The notes under the pieces: generated by a model | What the model saw: only the letters and a program-made list of their open reading frames with translations | Told to the model about the DNA's origin: nothing | Database searches by the model: none | In this document: positions 25,558-34,980 of the stretch, in pieces | Layout of the letters: each line of letters opens with the position of its first letter | Numbering within the stretch: the stretch's first letter is position 1 | Program-made: the position numbers and the translations under genes | Origin: Mycobacterium sp. 852002-10029_SCH5224772 | GTDB lineage: Bacteria > Actinomycetota > Actinomycetes > Mycobacteriales > Mycobacteriaceae | DNA: 64,000 nt | NCBI RefSeq assembly: GCF_001667315.1 | Contig: NZ_LZHT01000118.1 | Span: 1-64,000, forward strand | Reading direction: 5' to 3'

Positions 25558-26715
25558 TCAGCGGCGCATGAACGGCGGCACATCGACGTCATCGTCATCG
25601 CCGCCGATATTCAAGGTCGAACCGTTGGTGTGCACCGGCACGCTGACCGCGTCGACCGGCTCGAACAACGTCGAGGTGAGCTTGCCGGCCTTCGCCGACT
25701 CGATGCGGTGCGCGCCGACTTTCTCGTCCTTGTCGGCGCTGCCGCCGATGACCGGTTTGCGACCGGGACCGGTGGCGTCGAAGCCCGCCGCGATGACGGT
25801 GACACGCACCTCGTCGCCCAGCGAGTCGTCGATCACGGTGCCGAAGATGATGTTGGCGTCTTGATGCGCGGCGTCCTGCACCAGCGAGGCCGCCTCGTTG
25901 ATCTCGAACAGGCCCAGGTCGCTCCCGCCGGCGATCGACATCAGGACGCCCTGCGCACCCTCCATCGACTGTTCCAGCAGCGGCGAGTTGATCGCGATCT
26001 CGGCGGCCTTGAGCGCTCGACCCTCGCCACGGGCCGAGCCGATGCCCATCAGCGCGGTACCGGCGCCGGACATGATGCCTTTGACGTCGGCGAAGTCGAC
26101 GTTGATCAGCCCCGGGGTGGTGATCAGGTCGGTGATGCCCTGCACACCGTTGAGCAGCACCTCGTCGGCGCTGCGGAACGCATCCATCAGCGATACCGCG
26201 GCGTCCCCCATCTGCAGCAGCCGGTCGTTGGGGATCACGATGAGGGTGTCGCAGCTTTCCCGCAGCGAATTGATGCCGGTTTCGGCCTGCGTGCCGCGGC
26301 GCTTGCCCTCGAACGAGAACGGCCGGGTGACCACGCCGACGGTCAACGCCCCCAGCTTGCGGGCGATGCTGGCGACGACAGGTGCCCCGCCGGTGCCGGT
26401 CCCGCCGCCCTCACCGGCGGTGACGAACACCATGTCCGCCCCGCGCAGCAGCTCCTCGATCTCGTCCTTGGCGTCCTCGGCGGCCCTGCGTCCGACCTCC
26501 GGGTCGGCACCGGCGCCCAGGCCGCGGGTGGAGTCTCGCCCGACGTCGAGTTTGACGTCGGCATCGCTCATCAACAGCGCCTGCGCGTCGGTGTTGATCG
26601 CGATGAACTCGACGCCTTTGAGGCCCTGTTCGATCATTCGGTTGACGGCGTTGACGCCGCCGCCACCGATACCTACGACCTTGATCACGGCCAGGTAGTT
26701 GTGCGGGGGGGTCAT
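25558..26715 (-). CDS. ftsZ: Cell division GTPase FtsZ
   Basis: The tubulin homologue that forms the Z ring, 385 residues. The GTP-binding signature GGGTGTG is intact, with NTDAQAL and the T7 loop NVDFADVK. The extreme C-terminus DDVDVPPFMRR is the conserved tail that binds SepF and FtsW. The linker before it is slightly longer than in M. tuberculosis (379 residues). Two ATGs lie in tandem at 26718 and 26715, and GGAGGAAG upstream serves either. The second gives the usual MTPPHNY start. The 264-bp gap to ftsQ, with strong hairpins, indicates separate expression from the upstream mur genes. Confidence 0.97.
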   Translation of the reverse strand: MTPPHNYLAVIKVVGIGGGGVNAVNRMIEQGLKGVEFIAINTDAQALLMSDADVKLDVGRDSTRGLGAGADPEVGRRAAEDAKDEIEELLRGADMVFVTAGEGGGTGTGGAPVVASIARKLGALTVGVVTRPFSFEGKRRGTQAETGINSLRESCDTLIVIPNDRLLQMGDAAVSLMDAFRSADEVLLNGVQGITDLITTPGLINVDFADVKGIMSGAGTALMGIGSARGEGRALKAAEIAINSPLLEQSMEGAQGVLMSIAGGSDLGLFEINEAASLVQDAAHQDANIIFGTVIDDSLGDEVRVTVIAAGFDATGPGRKPVIGGSADKDEKVGAHRIESAKAGKLTSTLFEPVDAVSVPVHTNGSTLNIGGDDDDVDVPPFMRR

Positions 26716-26804
26716 CATTCGTCTTCCTCCCTGATGGGCTCGGCTCTCCCGGTGGTGGGCTCCTCCGGACGTTGGCGGTCCTCCCTGGCAAACCCTCAAC
26801 CTCA

Positions 26805-26828
26805 ACCATAGAGTTAGAGTTATGTCAA
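26805..26828 (-). promoter_or_regulatory. Candidate ftsZ promoter elements
   Basis: On the minus strand a perfect TTGACA (26828-26823) is followed by a TANNNT hexamer TATGGT (26810-26805). It lies in an unusually AT-rich segment about 90 bp before the ftsZ start. The 12-bp spacing is too short for a standard SigA promoter, so the two hexamers may belong to different promoters. Known ftsZ genes of mycobacteria are transcribed from several starts in this gap. Confidence 0.3.
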
Positions 26829-26880
26829 GTAGTTCCGCGCAACCAGAACGGTATGGGCATGGCGCGCGCTAACCCCGCAG

Positions 26881-26940
26881 GCGCGCCGACACGCGGCGCG
26901 CAAATTTTTCCGTCTCGCCAGCGTGCGGCTGGCCGCACGC
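26881..26940. terminator. Two strong hairpins between ftsQ and ftsZ
   Basis: GCGCGCC-GACACGC-GGCGCGC (26881-26901) has a 7-bp all-GC stem. GCGTGCGG-CTGG-CCGCACGC (26921-26940) is a perfect 8-bp stem with a 4-base loop. In the transcript from ftsQ the second comes first, 43 nt after the ftsQ stop. No T-run follows in that direction. On the plus strand the first hairpin is followed by AAATTTTT, but no gene ends there. They could attenuate or process the ftsQ-ftsZ transcript. Confidence 0.5.
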
Positions 26941-26982
26941 TCGGCGCCGAATGGGCGGCTGGCCTCACATTCGGGCGGGAAG

Positions 26983-28008
26983 CTACTTGACCGTCGGCAG
27001 GTCGGGGCTCGACACGTCGTAGGTCTTGCCGGGCTGGGTCAATAGCGCGGACAACTTCTCGGCCTTCTCATCGGTGCGGTCGGTGGTCCCCCAGATCACC
27101 ACCCGGCCGTCGCCGAGCGTCAGGGTGATCGACGCCACCGAGGGCGCCGCGATCCGGCCGACCTGGTCCTGGACCTCGGGCCGCAGCGCCGTCAGCACCT
27201 GAAGGGCGGCCTTGGTGGCCGGGTCGTTCGGCCCCGGATCGGCGACATCGAGGTAAGGCAGCGCCGGTGGTGGCGGCCCGGTCGCGAAGTCCACGCCGTC
27301 CCGGTCGAAAAGGTGCGGCCCGTCGGGAAAGTCCTTGACCGCCACCGGGACTCGCTCGACGATGGTGATCCGCAGCGCGGACGGGTACTGGCGCTGCACG
27401 CGCGCGCTGGCGACGCGTCGGATCGCCGCCACCCGGTCGGCGACCTGGCTGGTGTTGATTTGCAGCAGCGGCGTTCCGAGCCGCACCTGGGCCACGTCCA
27501 GGACCTCTTCGCGGGTCACCACGCCGGTGCCGACGACGACGATGTTGCGGGCCGACATCGCTGGCGTGAAATAGAGGACCAATGCCAGCCCGACGCCGAC
27601 GATCACCAGCAGGATGGTCACCAACAGCATCTTGAGCCCTCGAACAACGCCGCGCGCAACGGGTTTGGACTCGCTGGCCGGCAGTCCGGTGGCCCTGCGC
27701 TTGGCTTCACGGCGCGCCTCTTCGATGGCGGTGGCGCGGGCCTGGGCGGCGCGGCGTTCGGCGCGTTCCCGGCGGGCCCGCCGGCGCGGCCCCTCGACCT
27801 CCGCCGGATCGGCGCTTTGAGCGGTTTCCGTCTCGTCGGCGCCCGCACCCGTGAACAGCGGTTCGGTGACGGCGTCGTCGGGGACCGGGGTGTCGGGTTG
27901 GTCGCCGACACCCGGGTTGCCCGGCTCCTCGGCGGGCCGCTCCGCAGCCCGCGTCGTCGCCGGGCGGTCGGCCGGGGTGGCCCCGGGCGGCTCGGGGTTC
28001 TGGGTCAT
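26983..28008 (-). CDS. ftsQ: Cell division protein FtsQ (POTRA domain)
   Basis: A 341-residue bitopic protein that links early and late divisome parts. Residues 1-125 are a charged cytoplasmic region rich in Pro, Glu, Ala and Arg. One membrane helix follows at about 130-150 (LLVTILLVIVGVGLALVLYF). The POTRA domain begins at MSARNIVVVGTGVVTREEV, and the beta domain contains ERVPVAVKDFPDG. The cytoplasmic part is longer than in M. tuberculosis (314 residues in total). The ATG at 28008 overlaps the murC stop by 4 bp. Confidence 0.94.
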   Translation of the reverse strand: MTQNPEPPGATPADRPATTRAAERPAEEPGNPGVGDQPDTPVPDDAVTEPLFTGAGADETETAQSADPAEVEGPRRRARRERAERRAAQARATAIEEARREAKRRATGLPASESKPVARGVVRGLKMLLVTILLVIVGVGLALVLYFTPAMSARNIVVVGTGVVTREEVLDVAQVRLGTPLLQINTSQVADRVAAIRRVASARVQRQYPSALRITIVERVPVAVKDFPDGPHLFDRDGVDFATGPPPPALPYLDVADPGPNDPATKAALQVLTALRPEVQDQVGRIAAPSVASITLTLGDGRVVIWGTTDRTDEKAEKLSALLTQPGKTYDVSSPDLPTVK

Positions 28009-29492
28009 CGCAGCGCTCCCGGTGCGCCGCGGTTGGCCCGCACCCGCAGCGCCGTGACGATCTCGGGTCCCAGCAACGTCACGTCCCCGGCCCCCATGGT
28101 GACGATGACATCGCCGGGCCCGGCGACCGCGGCCACCTGCTCGGCGGCGGCGGAGAAGTTCGGGAGGTAGCGCACCGGAACGCTGACGTGCTCGGCGACG
28201 CTGGCGCCGCTGACACCGGCCAGCGGTTGTTCGCGCGCGCCGTAGACGTCGAGCACGAACACCTCGTCCGCGCCGTCCAGCGCGTGCCCGAACTCCTCGG
28301 CGAAAGCTTTTGTCCGCGAATATAAATGGGGCTGGAACACCGCGATGCTGCGGCCGTCACCGCTCTGTTCGAGCAGGGTTCGCACCGCCCCCAGCGTGGC
28401 GACGATCTCGGTGGGGTGATGGGCATAGTCGTCGAACACTCGCACCGGCTGCCCGTTACCCGCGGTGCCGACCAGCTCGAATCGGCGGCGCACCCCCTCG
28501 AAGCCGGCCAGCCCGTCCAGCACCGCGTCGGCCGGGGCGCCGATCTCGACGGCCGCCAGCAGCGCGCCCATCGCGTTGAGCGCCATGTGACGGCCGGGCA
28601 CCGATAACCGCATCACCCGCGGGCGTTGTTCGGGGTCCAGGCCGGGAGCGAGCTGGATCTGGGCGACCGCTTCGGTGCCCTGCTGCTGCCACGACAACAA
28701 GGCGGCGGCCAGGGGTTCACCCGAGTGCGAGGTCGCTGAGCCGGATCCGTAGCGCAAGACTCGAATGCCCAGTGCGGCCGTGCGCCGTGCCAGCGCCGCC
28801 GCCCCCGGGTCATCGACGCACACCACCAGCGCGCCGCCGGGGGCAAGCCGCTCCACGAAGGCGTCGAACACGTCGACGTAGGCCTTGGCGCTGCCGTAGA
28901 AGTCCAGGTGGTCGGTCTCGATGTTGGTGACCACCGCGACGTTCGGCGTGTATTCGAGCAGCGACCCGTCGCTTTCGTCGGCCTCGGCGACGAAGCAATC
29001 GCCGCTGCCGTGGTGGGCGTTGGTGCCGGCCTCCCCCATCTCCCCGCCGACCGCGAACGACGGGTCGCGCCCGCAGTGCTGCAGCGCGACGATCAGCATC
29101 GATGTCGTCGTCGTCTTGCCGTGCGTGCCGGTGACCATCAGCGTGGTGCGCCCGTCCATCAGCTTGGCCAGCACGGCCGGCCGCAGGATCACCGGAATGC
29201 CGCGCCGCCGGGCCTCGACGAGCTCGGGGTTGGTTTTGGGGATGGCGGCGTGGGTGGTGATGACGGCGGTGGCGCCGCCGGGCAGCAGATCCAGCGAGGA
29301 CGCGTCGTGCCCGATGTTGATCTGCGCGCCCCGGGCCCGCAGCGCATGGATGCCGCGCGACTCCTTGGCATCCGAGCCGGAGACCAGCCCGCCGCGGTCG
29401 AGCAGGATGCGGGCGATGCCCGACATGCCGGCGCCCCCGATGCCGACCATGTGCACCCGCTGCAGCTCAGGCGGCAGCTGGTGGGTGTTCAC
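28005..29492 (-). CDS. murC: UDP-N-acetylmuramate--L-alanine ligase
   Basis: MurC adds L-alanine to UDP-MurNAc with ATP in the cytoplasm. The 495 residues carry the Mur ligase layout: an N-terminal Rossmann domain (GIGGAGMSGIARILL), the ATP loop GTHGKTTTTS near residue 120, the carbamate/Mg region EADESDGS and the C-terminal FDDYAHHPTEI. The GTG at 29492 overlaps the murG stop (GTGA). It lies between murG and ftsQ, both joined by 4-bp overlaps, so the three are translated in a coupled way. Confidence 0.96.
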   Translation of the reverse strand: MNTHQLPPELQRVHMVGIGGAGMSGIARILLDRGGLVSGSDAKESRGIHALRARGAQINIGHDASSLDLLPGGATAVITTHAAIPKTNPELVEARRRGIPVILRPAVLAKLMDGRTTLMVTGTHGKTTTTSMLIVALQHCGRDPSFAVGGEMGEAGTNAHHGSGDCFVAEADESDGSLLEYTPNVAVVTNIETDHLDFYGSAKAYVDVFDAFVERLAPGGALVVCVDDPGAAALARRTAALGIRVLRYGSGSATSHSGEPLAAALLSWQQQGTEAVAQIQLAPGLDPEQRPRVMRLSVPGRHMALNAMGALLAAVEIGAPADAVLDGLAGFEGVRRRFELVGTAGNGQPVRVFDDYAHHPTEIVATLGAVRTLLEQSGDGRSIAVFQPHLYSRTKAFAEEFGHALDGADEVFVLDVYGAREQPLAGVSGASVAEHVSVPVRYLPNFSAAAEQVAAVAGPGDVIVTMGAGDVTLLGPEIVTALRVRANRGAPGALR

Positions 29493-30724
29493 CGGGTTCC
29501 CCCGGTCCCCCGGCCGCTCGAGCGGCCGAGCTGCGCCTTCCTGGCGATGTCCAGCGCCGCCTGGGCCACCTGGCGTGCCGCATCGGGATGCCCCACCTGC
29601 GCGGCGGCCGTCGTCATCGCCGCCAGCCGCGGCGGGTCGCCCACCAGGTCCGCCACTTCCCGGGCGACCAGCTCGGGCGTCAGGTCGGCGTCGGCGACCA
29701 CCATGCCACCGCCGGCATTGACCACCGGCAACGCGTTGAGCCGCTGCTCGCCGTTGCCGATCGGCAGGGGCACGTAGATCGCCGGCAAACCCACCGCCGA
29801 GACCTCGGCGACCGTCATCGCCCCCGACCGGCAGATCACCAGGTCGGCGGCGGCATAGGCCAGATCCATCCGGTCGAGGTAGGGCACCGCGACGTACGGC
29901 GGATCGCCCGGCTGGGGTTCACGCAGGTCGAGCGTGTTCTTGGGGCCGTGCGCGTGCAGCACGGCCACGCCCGCCTCGGCCAGACCGGCGGCCGCCCCGG
30001 AAACGGCCCGGTTCAGCGAGGCCGCGCCCTGTGAGCCGCCGAACACCAGCAGCACCCGGGCGTCGTCGGCGAAACCGAAGTGTCGGCGCGCTTCGGCGCG
30101 CAGCGCCGCGCGGTCCAGTGCGGTGATGGCCTCGCGCACCGGCACCCCCACGACCTGGGCGCCCGGCAGGCCGCAATCGGGGACCGCGGAGAGCACCCGT
30201 TCGGCGCTGCGGGCGCCTACCCGGTTGGCCAGCCCGGCGCTGGCGTTGGCTTCGTGGATCACCACCGGAACCCGGCGCTGCCGTGGGTACCCGCCGGGGA
30301 GGCCGCGGGCGGCGAGGTAGGCCGGCAGCGCCACGTACCCGCCGAAGCCGATCACCACATCGGCGTCGACCGCCCTCAGCACGGCGCGGGTTTCCCGGAC
30401 CGCTCGCCACACCCGCGAGGGTAGGCGGGCCAGGTCGCCGCTGGGCTTACGCGGCAGTGGCACCGGGGTGATCAGCTCGAGGTCATACCCGCGCGCGGGC
30501 ACCAGCCTGGTTTCCAGCCCCCGCGCCGTGCCCAGCGCGGTGATCCGGACCCGCGGGTCAAGCGCACTCAGCGCGTCGGCGACGGCCATTGCCGGCTCGA
30601 CGTGGCCGGCCGTTCCCCCGCCGGCCAGCACGACCGATAACGGCTTAAAAGCCGACAACGCGGCACCGGCGGGCAGAGGGTCTGCCCCCCGCCCGCCGGT
30701 CGGCTTGTTGACCGTGTCGTTCAC
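29489..30724 (-). CDS. murG: UDP-GlcNAc:undecaprenyl-PP-MurNAc-pentapeptide GlcNAc transferase
   Basis: MurG makes lipid II at the inner face of the membrane. A GT-B protein of 411 residues with the glycine loops GGGTAGHVEPAMAVADAL near residue 35 and GGSQGAASLNR, plus the UDP-GlcNAc site CRSGAMTVAEV. The first 25 residues are a low-complexity extension before the catalytic fold, also seen in mycobacterial homologues. The GTG at 30724 overlaps the ftsW stop by 4 bp. Confidence 0.96.
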   Translation of the reverse strand: MNDTVNKPTGGRGADPLPAGAALSAFKPLSVVLAGGGTAGHVEPAMAVADALSALDPRVRITALGTARGLETRLVPARGYDLELITPVPLPRKPSGDLARLPSRVWRAVRETRAVLRAVDADVVIGFGGYVALPAYLAARGLPGGYPRQRRVPVVIHEANASAGLANRVGARSAERVLSAVPDCGLPGAQVVGVPVREAITALDRAALRAEARRHFGFADDARVLLVFGGSQGAASLNRAVSGAAAGLAEAGVAVLHAHGPKNTLDLREPQPGDPPYVAVPYLDRMDLAYAAADLVICRSGAMTVAEVSAVGLPAIYVPLPIGNGEQRLNALPVVNAGGGMVVADADLTPELVAREVADLVGDPPRLAAMTTAAAQVGHPDAARQVAQAALDIARKAQLGRSSGRGTGGTR

Positions 30725-32436
30725 CCGTAACGCTGACCTTCCAATGCGCGTGTGCGCCGTTGCTGACGCCGGCCGGCGGCCTGATTGGCTCCAAGGGTCG
30801 CATAGCGCTGGCCAGATCCATGATGCCTCGCCCGTGAGCGGGCGTTACCCGCAGACTGGCGAGCCGGCCGGCCGGCCGCTCGCGGCGGCGCCGGTCGCAG
30901 CGGTGCCTCGCCGTTGCGGGCCGCCTTGCGCCCGGGCGATCCGGCGCCCTTGCGGGGCGTGGCTTCCGGCTGCGGGCGAGACCGGCGGCCGCGGAACGCC
31001 TCCAGCCGCGTGGGCGAATACGGCTCGGGCAGCGGCAGCCGCAGCAGCCGGTTCACCTTGTCGTCACGGCCGGCGCGCAGCGCGGCCACCGCCTCGGGTT
31101 CGTGCCGGGCCGCGTTGGCCATGATTCCGATCATGAAAAGCGTTGCCGCGGTGGATGTTCCACCGGCGGAGATGAGCGGTAGCTGAATGCCCGTCACCGG
31201 CAGGATCCCGATCACGTAACCGATGTTGATGAACGCCTGGCCCAGCACCCACATCGTCGTGGTGGCCGTCAGCAGCCGTAGGAACGGGTCGGCCGACCGG
31301 CGGGCGATCCGCATCCCGGTGTAGGCGAACAGCCCGAACAGGACCAGCAGACCGAACGCGCCGATGAAACCGAGTTCCTCACCGATGATCGCGAAGATGA
31401 AGTCGTTGTGCGCGTTGGGCAGGTAGTTCCATTTGGCGGTGCCTTGGCCCAGGCCGTCGCCGAAGATGCCGCCGTGAGCCAATGCGAATTTCGCCTGCCG
31501 GGCCTGGTAGCCCGTGTCCTGCGGGTCGTTCTCGGGGTTGATCCAGGATCGCACCCGCTCGGACCGGTAGCCGGCCGACATCGCCAAGACCGCGCCGGCC
31601 ATGAACACCGCCAGCAGCGAGGTGCCGAAGACGCGCAGCGGCAGGCCGGCGTACCAGAGCAGGGCGAGCAGGATGATGCCCATCGACACCGTCTGCCCGA
31701 GGTCGGGCTGCGCAACGATCAGCGCCAGCGCGATGATCGCCGCCGGCACCAGCGGGATCAGCAGTTCGCGCAGGCTGGCCCGCTCCAGGCGGCGGGCCGC
31801 GAGCATGTGCGCACCCCAGATGGCGAAGGCGATTTTGGCCAGCTCGGAAGGCTGCATGGAAAGGCCCGCGACCACGAACCACTTACGGGAGCCGTTGGCC
31901 AGGTTGCCGATGCCGGGAACGAGCACCAAGACCAGCAAGATGACCGTGACGACGTAACCGGTGAAGGCGACGCGGCGGATGAACCGCACCGACATCCGCA
32001 ACGAGGTGTAGCAGGCGACGAGCCCGATGACCGTCCACAGGACCTGCTTGCCGAAGATGATCCAGGCCGACCCGTCGGCGCCATAGGACCGCACGCCCGA
32101 CGCCGAGAGCACCATGATCAGGCCGAGCGTCGTCAGCAAGGCGGCGATGGCGATGAGCAGATGAAACGACGTCATGGGACGGCCGAGCCAGGCGCCGAAC
32201 CGGTTGTGCGAACCGCCGTCGTTGCCGGCGGCCGTTTCCTTTTGCGCCTTAGGGGCCTTCGGGGCTTTGGGGGGCTTGCCGTTCTTGCCGGTGTCGTGCG
32301 AGGACGTCCCGGCAACAGCGGCCGCGTCGGTGTCCTCGGTCGACGAGTCGGCGTCGTCCGCGGGCCCCTGCTCGGTCGCGGCGATTCCGCCGGTCGCCTT
32401 ACCCCGGCCCAGGAGCCGGGTCAGTGCGTTACCCAC
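30721..32436 (-). CDS. ftsW: Peptidoglycan polymerase FtsW (SEDS family)
   Basis: FtsW polymerises lipid II at the septum together with PbpB. A 571-residue SEDS protein. A Lys/Ala/Pro-rich cytoplasmic head of about 85 residues precedes ten membrane helices. Conserved loops are NGSRKWFVVAG, MQPSELAKIA, NPENDPQDTGYQ, HNDFIFAIIGEELG and PLISAGGTS. The basic C-terminal tail (RSRPQPEATP to the RTRALEGQRYG end) is long, as in other mycobacteria, where it helps contact FtsZ. The GTG at 32436 lies 7 bp after murD and matches the M. tuberculosis start (LTRLL). Longer in-frame starts lie within murD. Confidence 0.95.
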   Translation of the reverse strand: MGNALTRLLGRGKATGGIAATEQGPADDADSSTEDTDAAAVAGTSSHDTGKNGKPPKAPKAPKAQKETAAGNDGGSHNRFGAWLGRPMTSFHLLIAIAALLTTLGLIMVLSASGVRSYGADGSAWIIFGKQVLWTVIGLVACYTSLRMSVRFIRRVAFTGYVVTVILLVLVLVPGIGNLANGSRKWFVVAGLSMQPSELAKIAFAIWGAHMLAARRLERASLRELLIPLVPAAIIALALIVAQPDLGQTVSMGIILLALLWYAGLPLRVFGTSLLAVFMAGAVLAMSAGYRSERVRSWINPENDPQDTGYQARQAKFALAHGGIFGDGLGQGTAKWNYLPNAHNDFIFAIIGEELGFIGAFGLLVLFGLFAYTGMRIARRSADPFLRLLTATTTMWVLGQAFINIGYVIGILPVTGIQLPLISAGGTSTAATLFMIGIMANAARHEPEAVAALRAGRDDKVNRLLRLPLPEPYSPTRLEAFRGRRSRPQPEATPRKGAGSPGRKAARNGEAPLRPAPPRAAGRPARQSAGNARSRARHHGSGQRYATLGANQAAGRRQQRRTRALEGQRYG

Positions 32437-32443
32437 GCCCGCC

Positions 32444-33901
32444 CTACCGGATCGCCGCGCGCACGGCGGCCGCGAACGCGTCGCCGCGGTCGGCGTAACC
32501 GGCGAACTGGTCGAACGATGCGCCCGCCGGTGCCAGCAGGACCGTGTCACCGGGTGTGGCCAGGCCACGAGCCGCGGTCACCGCCGCGCGCATGACCGCA
32601 GCGCCGAGATCCCCGGCCAAATGTTTCACTTCTGTCACATCTGCACCAAAAACCACAGCAGTCGCATCCATACCAGCATCCTCGCCTGTCACAACGTGGA
32701 GGACGGGGACATCCGGCGCGTGTCGCGATAACGCCTCTGCAACCACTTGCCGATCGCGACCGATGAGCACCGCCCCGACCAGCCGGGACGCGATCCTGGC
32801 GACCTCCGCGTCGACCGACGCCCCCTTCAGCAGACCGCCGGCGATCCAGATGACCCGGGGGTAGGCCAGCACGGACGCCTCGGCGGCGTGGGGATTGGTG
32901 GCCTTGGAGTCGTCGACGTAGCTGATGCCGTCGGCGACGGCCACGACCTCGGCCCGGTGCCGGCCCACCCGGAAAGTCCCGATCGCCGACGCGATCGCCT
33001 CGGCCGGCACCCCGACGCTGCGGGCCAGCGCCGCGGCGGCCAGGGCGTCGAGCACGCCGACGGGACCGGGCACCGGTATCGATTCGACGGGCAGCAACGC
33101 CAGGTCGTCGGCAAAGGCGCGGTCGACCAGGTGGCCGTCGCGCACGCCGAGCTCCCCCGGGCCCGGCTCGCCCAACCGAAAGCCGACGCGCACCGGGGCC
33201 CGCGCGGTGGCCAGCAGCGCCGCGGCCCGGCCATCATCCAGCCCGACCACCGCCACCCGGCCGTCGAGCACCCGGGCCTTCGCCGCGGCGTAGTCGGCCA
33301 TCGTGCCGTGCCAGTCCAGGTGGTCCTCGGCGATGTTGAGCACCGCGCCGCCCTCGGGCCGCAGCGAAGGCGCCCAATGCAACTGGAAGCTGGACAGCTC
33401 GACGGCCAGCAACTCGGCGGGCTCGTCCAGCACGTCGAGCACCGGGCTGCCGATGTTGCCGCACAACAGGCTTGGGCGCCCCGCGGCGCTCAGCATGGCG
33501 TGCAGCATCGACGTCGTCGTGGTCTTGCCGTTCGTCCCCGTCACCACCAGCCAGCGGCGCGGCGGTCCGTAGTGACCCGCGGCGTCCAGCCGCCAGGCCA
33601 GCTCCACATCACCCCAGACGGGCACGCCCGCGGCCGACGCGGCGACGAGCAGCGGCGCGGCCGGTGAGAAGCCCGGGCTGGTGACCACCAGGGCGTAGCG
33701 GGAAATCTGCTCGGTGGCCGCCGCCCTCGGCGCGGTCGCCACCCCCGCATCGGCAAAGCCGCGCAGGGTCGCCGCGTCGTCGTCGCACAGCGTCGGCACC
33801 GCGCCGAATCGGATCAGGGCCGCCAGCACCGCCTTGCCCGTCACCCCGCCGCCGGCCACCAGCACCGGCGCGCCCGGCACGAGGGGATCAAGACCGCTCA
33901 T
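32444..33901 (-). CDS. murD: UDP-N-acetylmuramoylalanine--D-glutamate ligase
   Basis: MurD adds D-glutamate to UDP-MurNAc-L-Ala. 485 residues, against 486 in M. tuberculosis. The N-terminal domain starts with VLVAGGGVTGKAV. The ATP loop is GTNGKTTTTS near residue 120, the Mg-binding region is LNIAEDHLDWH, and the C-terminal domain shows YVDDSKATNPHA. The ATG at 33901 shares one base with the mraY stop (TGATG), a classic restart signal. A longer frame starting at 33925 would lie inside mraY. Confidence 0.96.
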   Translation of the reverse strand: MSGLDPLVPGAPVLVAGGGVTGKAVLAALIRFGAVPTLCDDDAATLRGFADAGVATAPRAAATEQISRYALVVTSPGFSPAAPLLVAASAAGVPVWGDVELAWRLDAAGHYGPPRRWLVVTGTNGKTTTTSMLHAMLSAAGRPSLLCGNIGSPVLDVLDEPAELLAVELSSFQLHWAPSLRPEGGAVLNIAEDHLDWHGTMADYAAAKARVLDGRVAVVGLDDGRAAALLATARAPVRVGFRLGEPGPGELGVRDGHLVDRAFADDLALLPVESIPVPGPVGVLDALAAAALARSVGVPAEAIASAIGTFRVGRHRAEVVAVADGISYVDDSKATNPHAAEASVLAYPRVIWIAGGLLKGASVDAEVARIASRLVGAVLIGRDRQVVAEALSRHAPDVPVLHVVTGEDAGMDATAVVFGADVTEVKHLAGDLGAAVMRAAVTAARGLATPGDTVLLAPAGASFDQFAGYADRGDAFAAAVRAAIR

Positions 33902-34980
33902 CACGCACCGATCGCGCCCAGCCATTCACCGTAGAAAAGGGCCACGCCCAACCCGCAGGCGATCGCGGTGAGCAGCCAGAAGCGGATGATGACCGTGGTC
34001 TCGGCCCAGCCGGCCAACTCGAAGTGGTGGTGGAAGGGCGCCATCCGGAAGACCCGGCGCCCGGTGGTACGAAAAGTCAAGATTTGCAACACAACCGAGC
34101 CGACCTCGGCGACGAACAGCGAACCCAGCACCACGGCGAGGATCTCGGTGCGGCTGGTGACCGAGAGGCCCGCGATGATGCCGCCCAACGCCAGCGATCC
34201 GGTGTCGCCCATGAAGATCTTGGCGGGCGCGGCGTTCCACCACAGAAAGCCGATGCAGGCCCCGGCGGTGGCGGCGGCGACGATCGCCAAATCCAGCGGA
34301 TCGCGCACGTTGTAGCAGCCCAGCCCGGGTGCGGTGACACACGCGTTGCGGTACTGCCAGAACGTGATCAGCACGTATGCCGCCGTGACCATCGCCATGC
34401 TGCCGGCGGCGAGCCCGTCCAGTCCGTCGGTGAAGTTGACCGCGTTGGACCACGCGCTGACGACGACCACGCAGAACAGCACGAACAGCGCCGGGGCCAG
34501 GGCGACGGTGGCGATCTCCCGCACGTAGGACAGGTCCGCGCTGGCCGGTGTCAGCCCGTTGGCGTTGCGGAACTGCAGCACCAGCACACCGAACAGCACC
34601 GCGGCGGTGACCTGCCCGACCGCCTTGGCGGTCTTGTTCAGCCCGAGATTGCGCGACCGGCGGATCTTGATCACGTCGTCGAGAAAGCCGACGCCGCCGA
34701 GCACGGTGGCCAGGCTCAGCACCAGCAGCCCCGACGCGGAGACGCCCTCGCCGTCGAAGGCCAGCCCGGCCAGGTGGGTCCCCAGATAACCGGCCCAAAT
34801 GCCGGCCAGGATCGCCACGCCGCCCATCGACGGCGTGCCACGTTTGGCGTGGTGGGTCGGCGGGCCGTCGTCGCGGGTGTGGTGGCCGAATCCCTGCCGG
34901 GTGAACAACCGGATCAGCGCCGGGGTCAACAGGATCGACACGGTCAGCGCGACGGCGACGGCGACGAGGATCTGCCTCAT
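33901..34980 (-). CDS. mraY: Phospho-N-acetylmuramoyl-pentapeptide transferase (MraY/MurX)
   Basis: Transfers phospho-MurNAc-pentapeptide to decaprenyl phosphate to form lipid I. A polytopic protein of 359 residues with ten predicted helices. Catalytic features are the aspartate pair in GGVGFLDDVIKI, NAVNFTDGLDGLAAG, FMGDTGSLALGG and the cytoplasmic histidine loop MAPFHHHFE. The ATG at 34980 overlaps the murF stop by 4 bp and the stop overlaps murD by one base. The mycobacterial name is murX. Confidence 0.97.
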   Translation of the reverse strand: MRQILVAVAVALTVSILLTPALIRLFTRQGFGHHTRDDGPPTHHAKRGTPSMGGVAILAGIWAGYLGTHLAGLAFDGEGVSASGLLVLSLATVLGGVGFLDDVIKIRRSRNLGLNKTAKAVGQVTAAVLFGVLVLQFRNANGLTPASADLSYVREIATVALAPALFVLFCVVVVSAWSNAVNFTDGLDGLAAGSMAMVTAAYVLITFWQYRNACVTAPGLGCYNVRDPLDLAIVAAATAGACIGFLWWNAAPAKIFMGDTGSLALGGIIAGLSVTSRTEILAVVLGSLFVAEVGSVVLQILTFRTTGRRVFRMAPFHHHFELAGWAETTVIIRFWLLTAIACGLGVALFYGEWLGAIGA

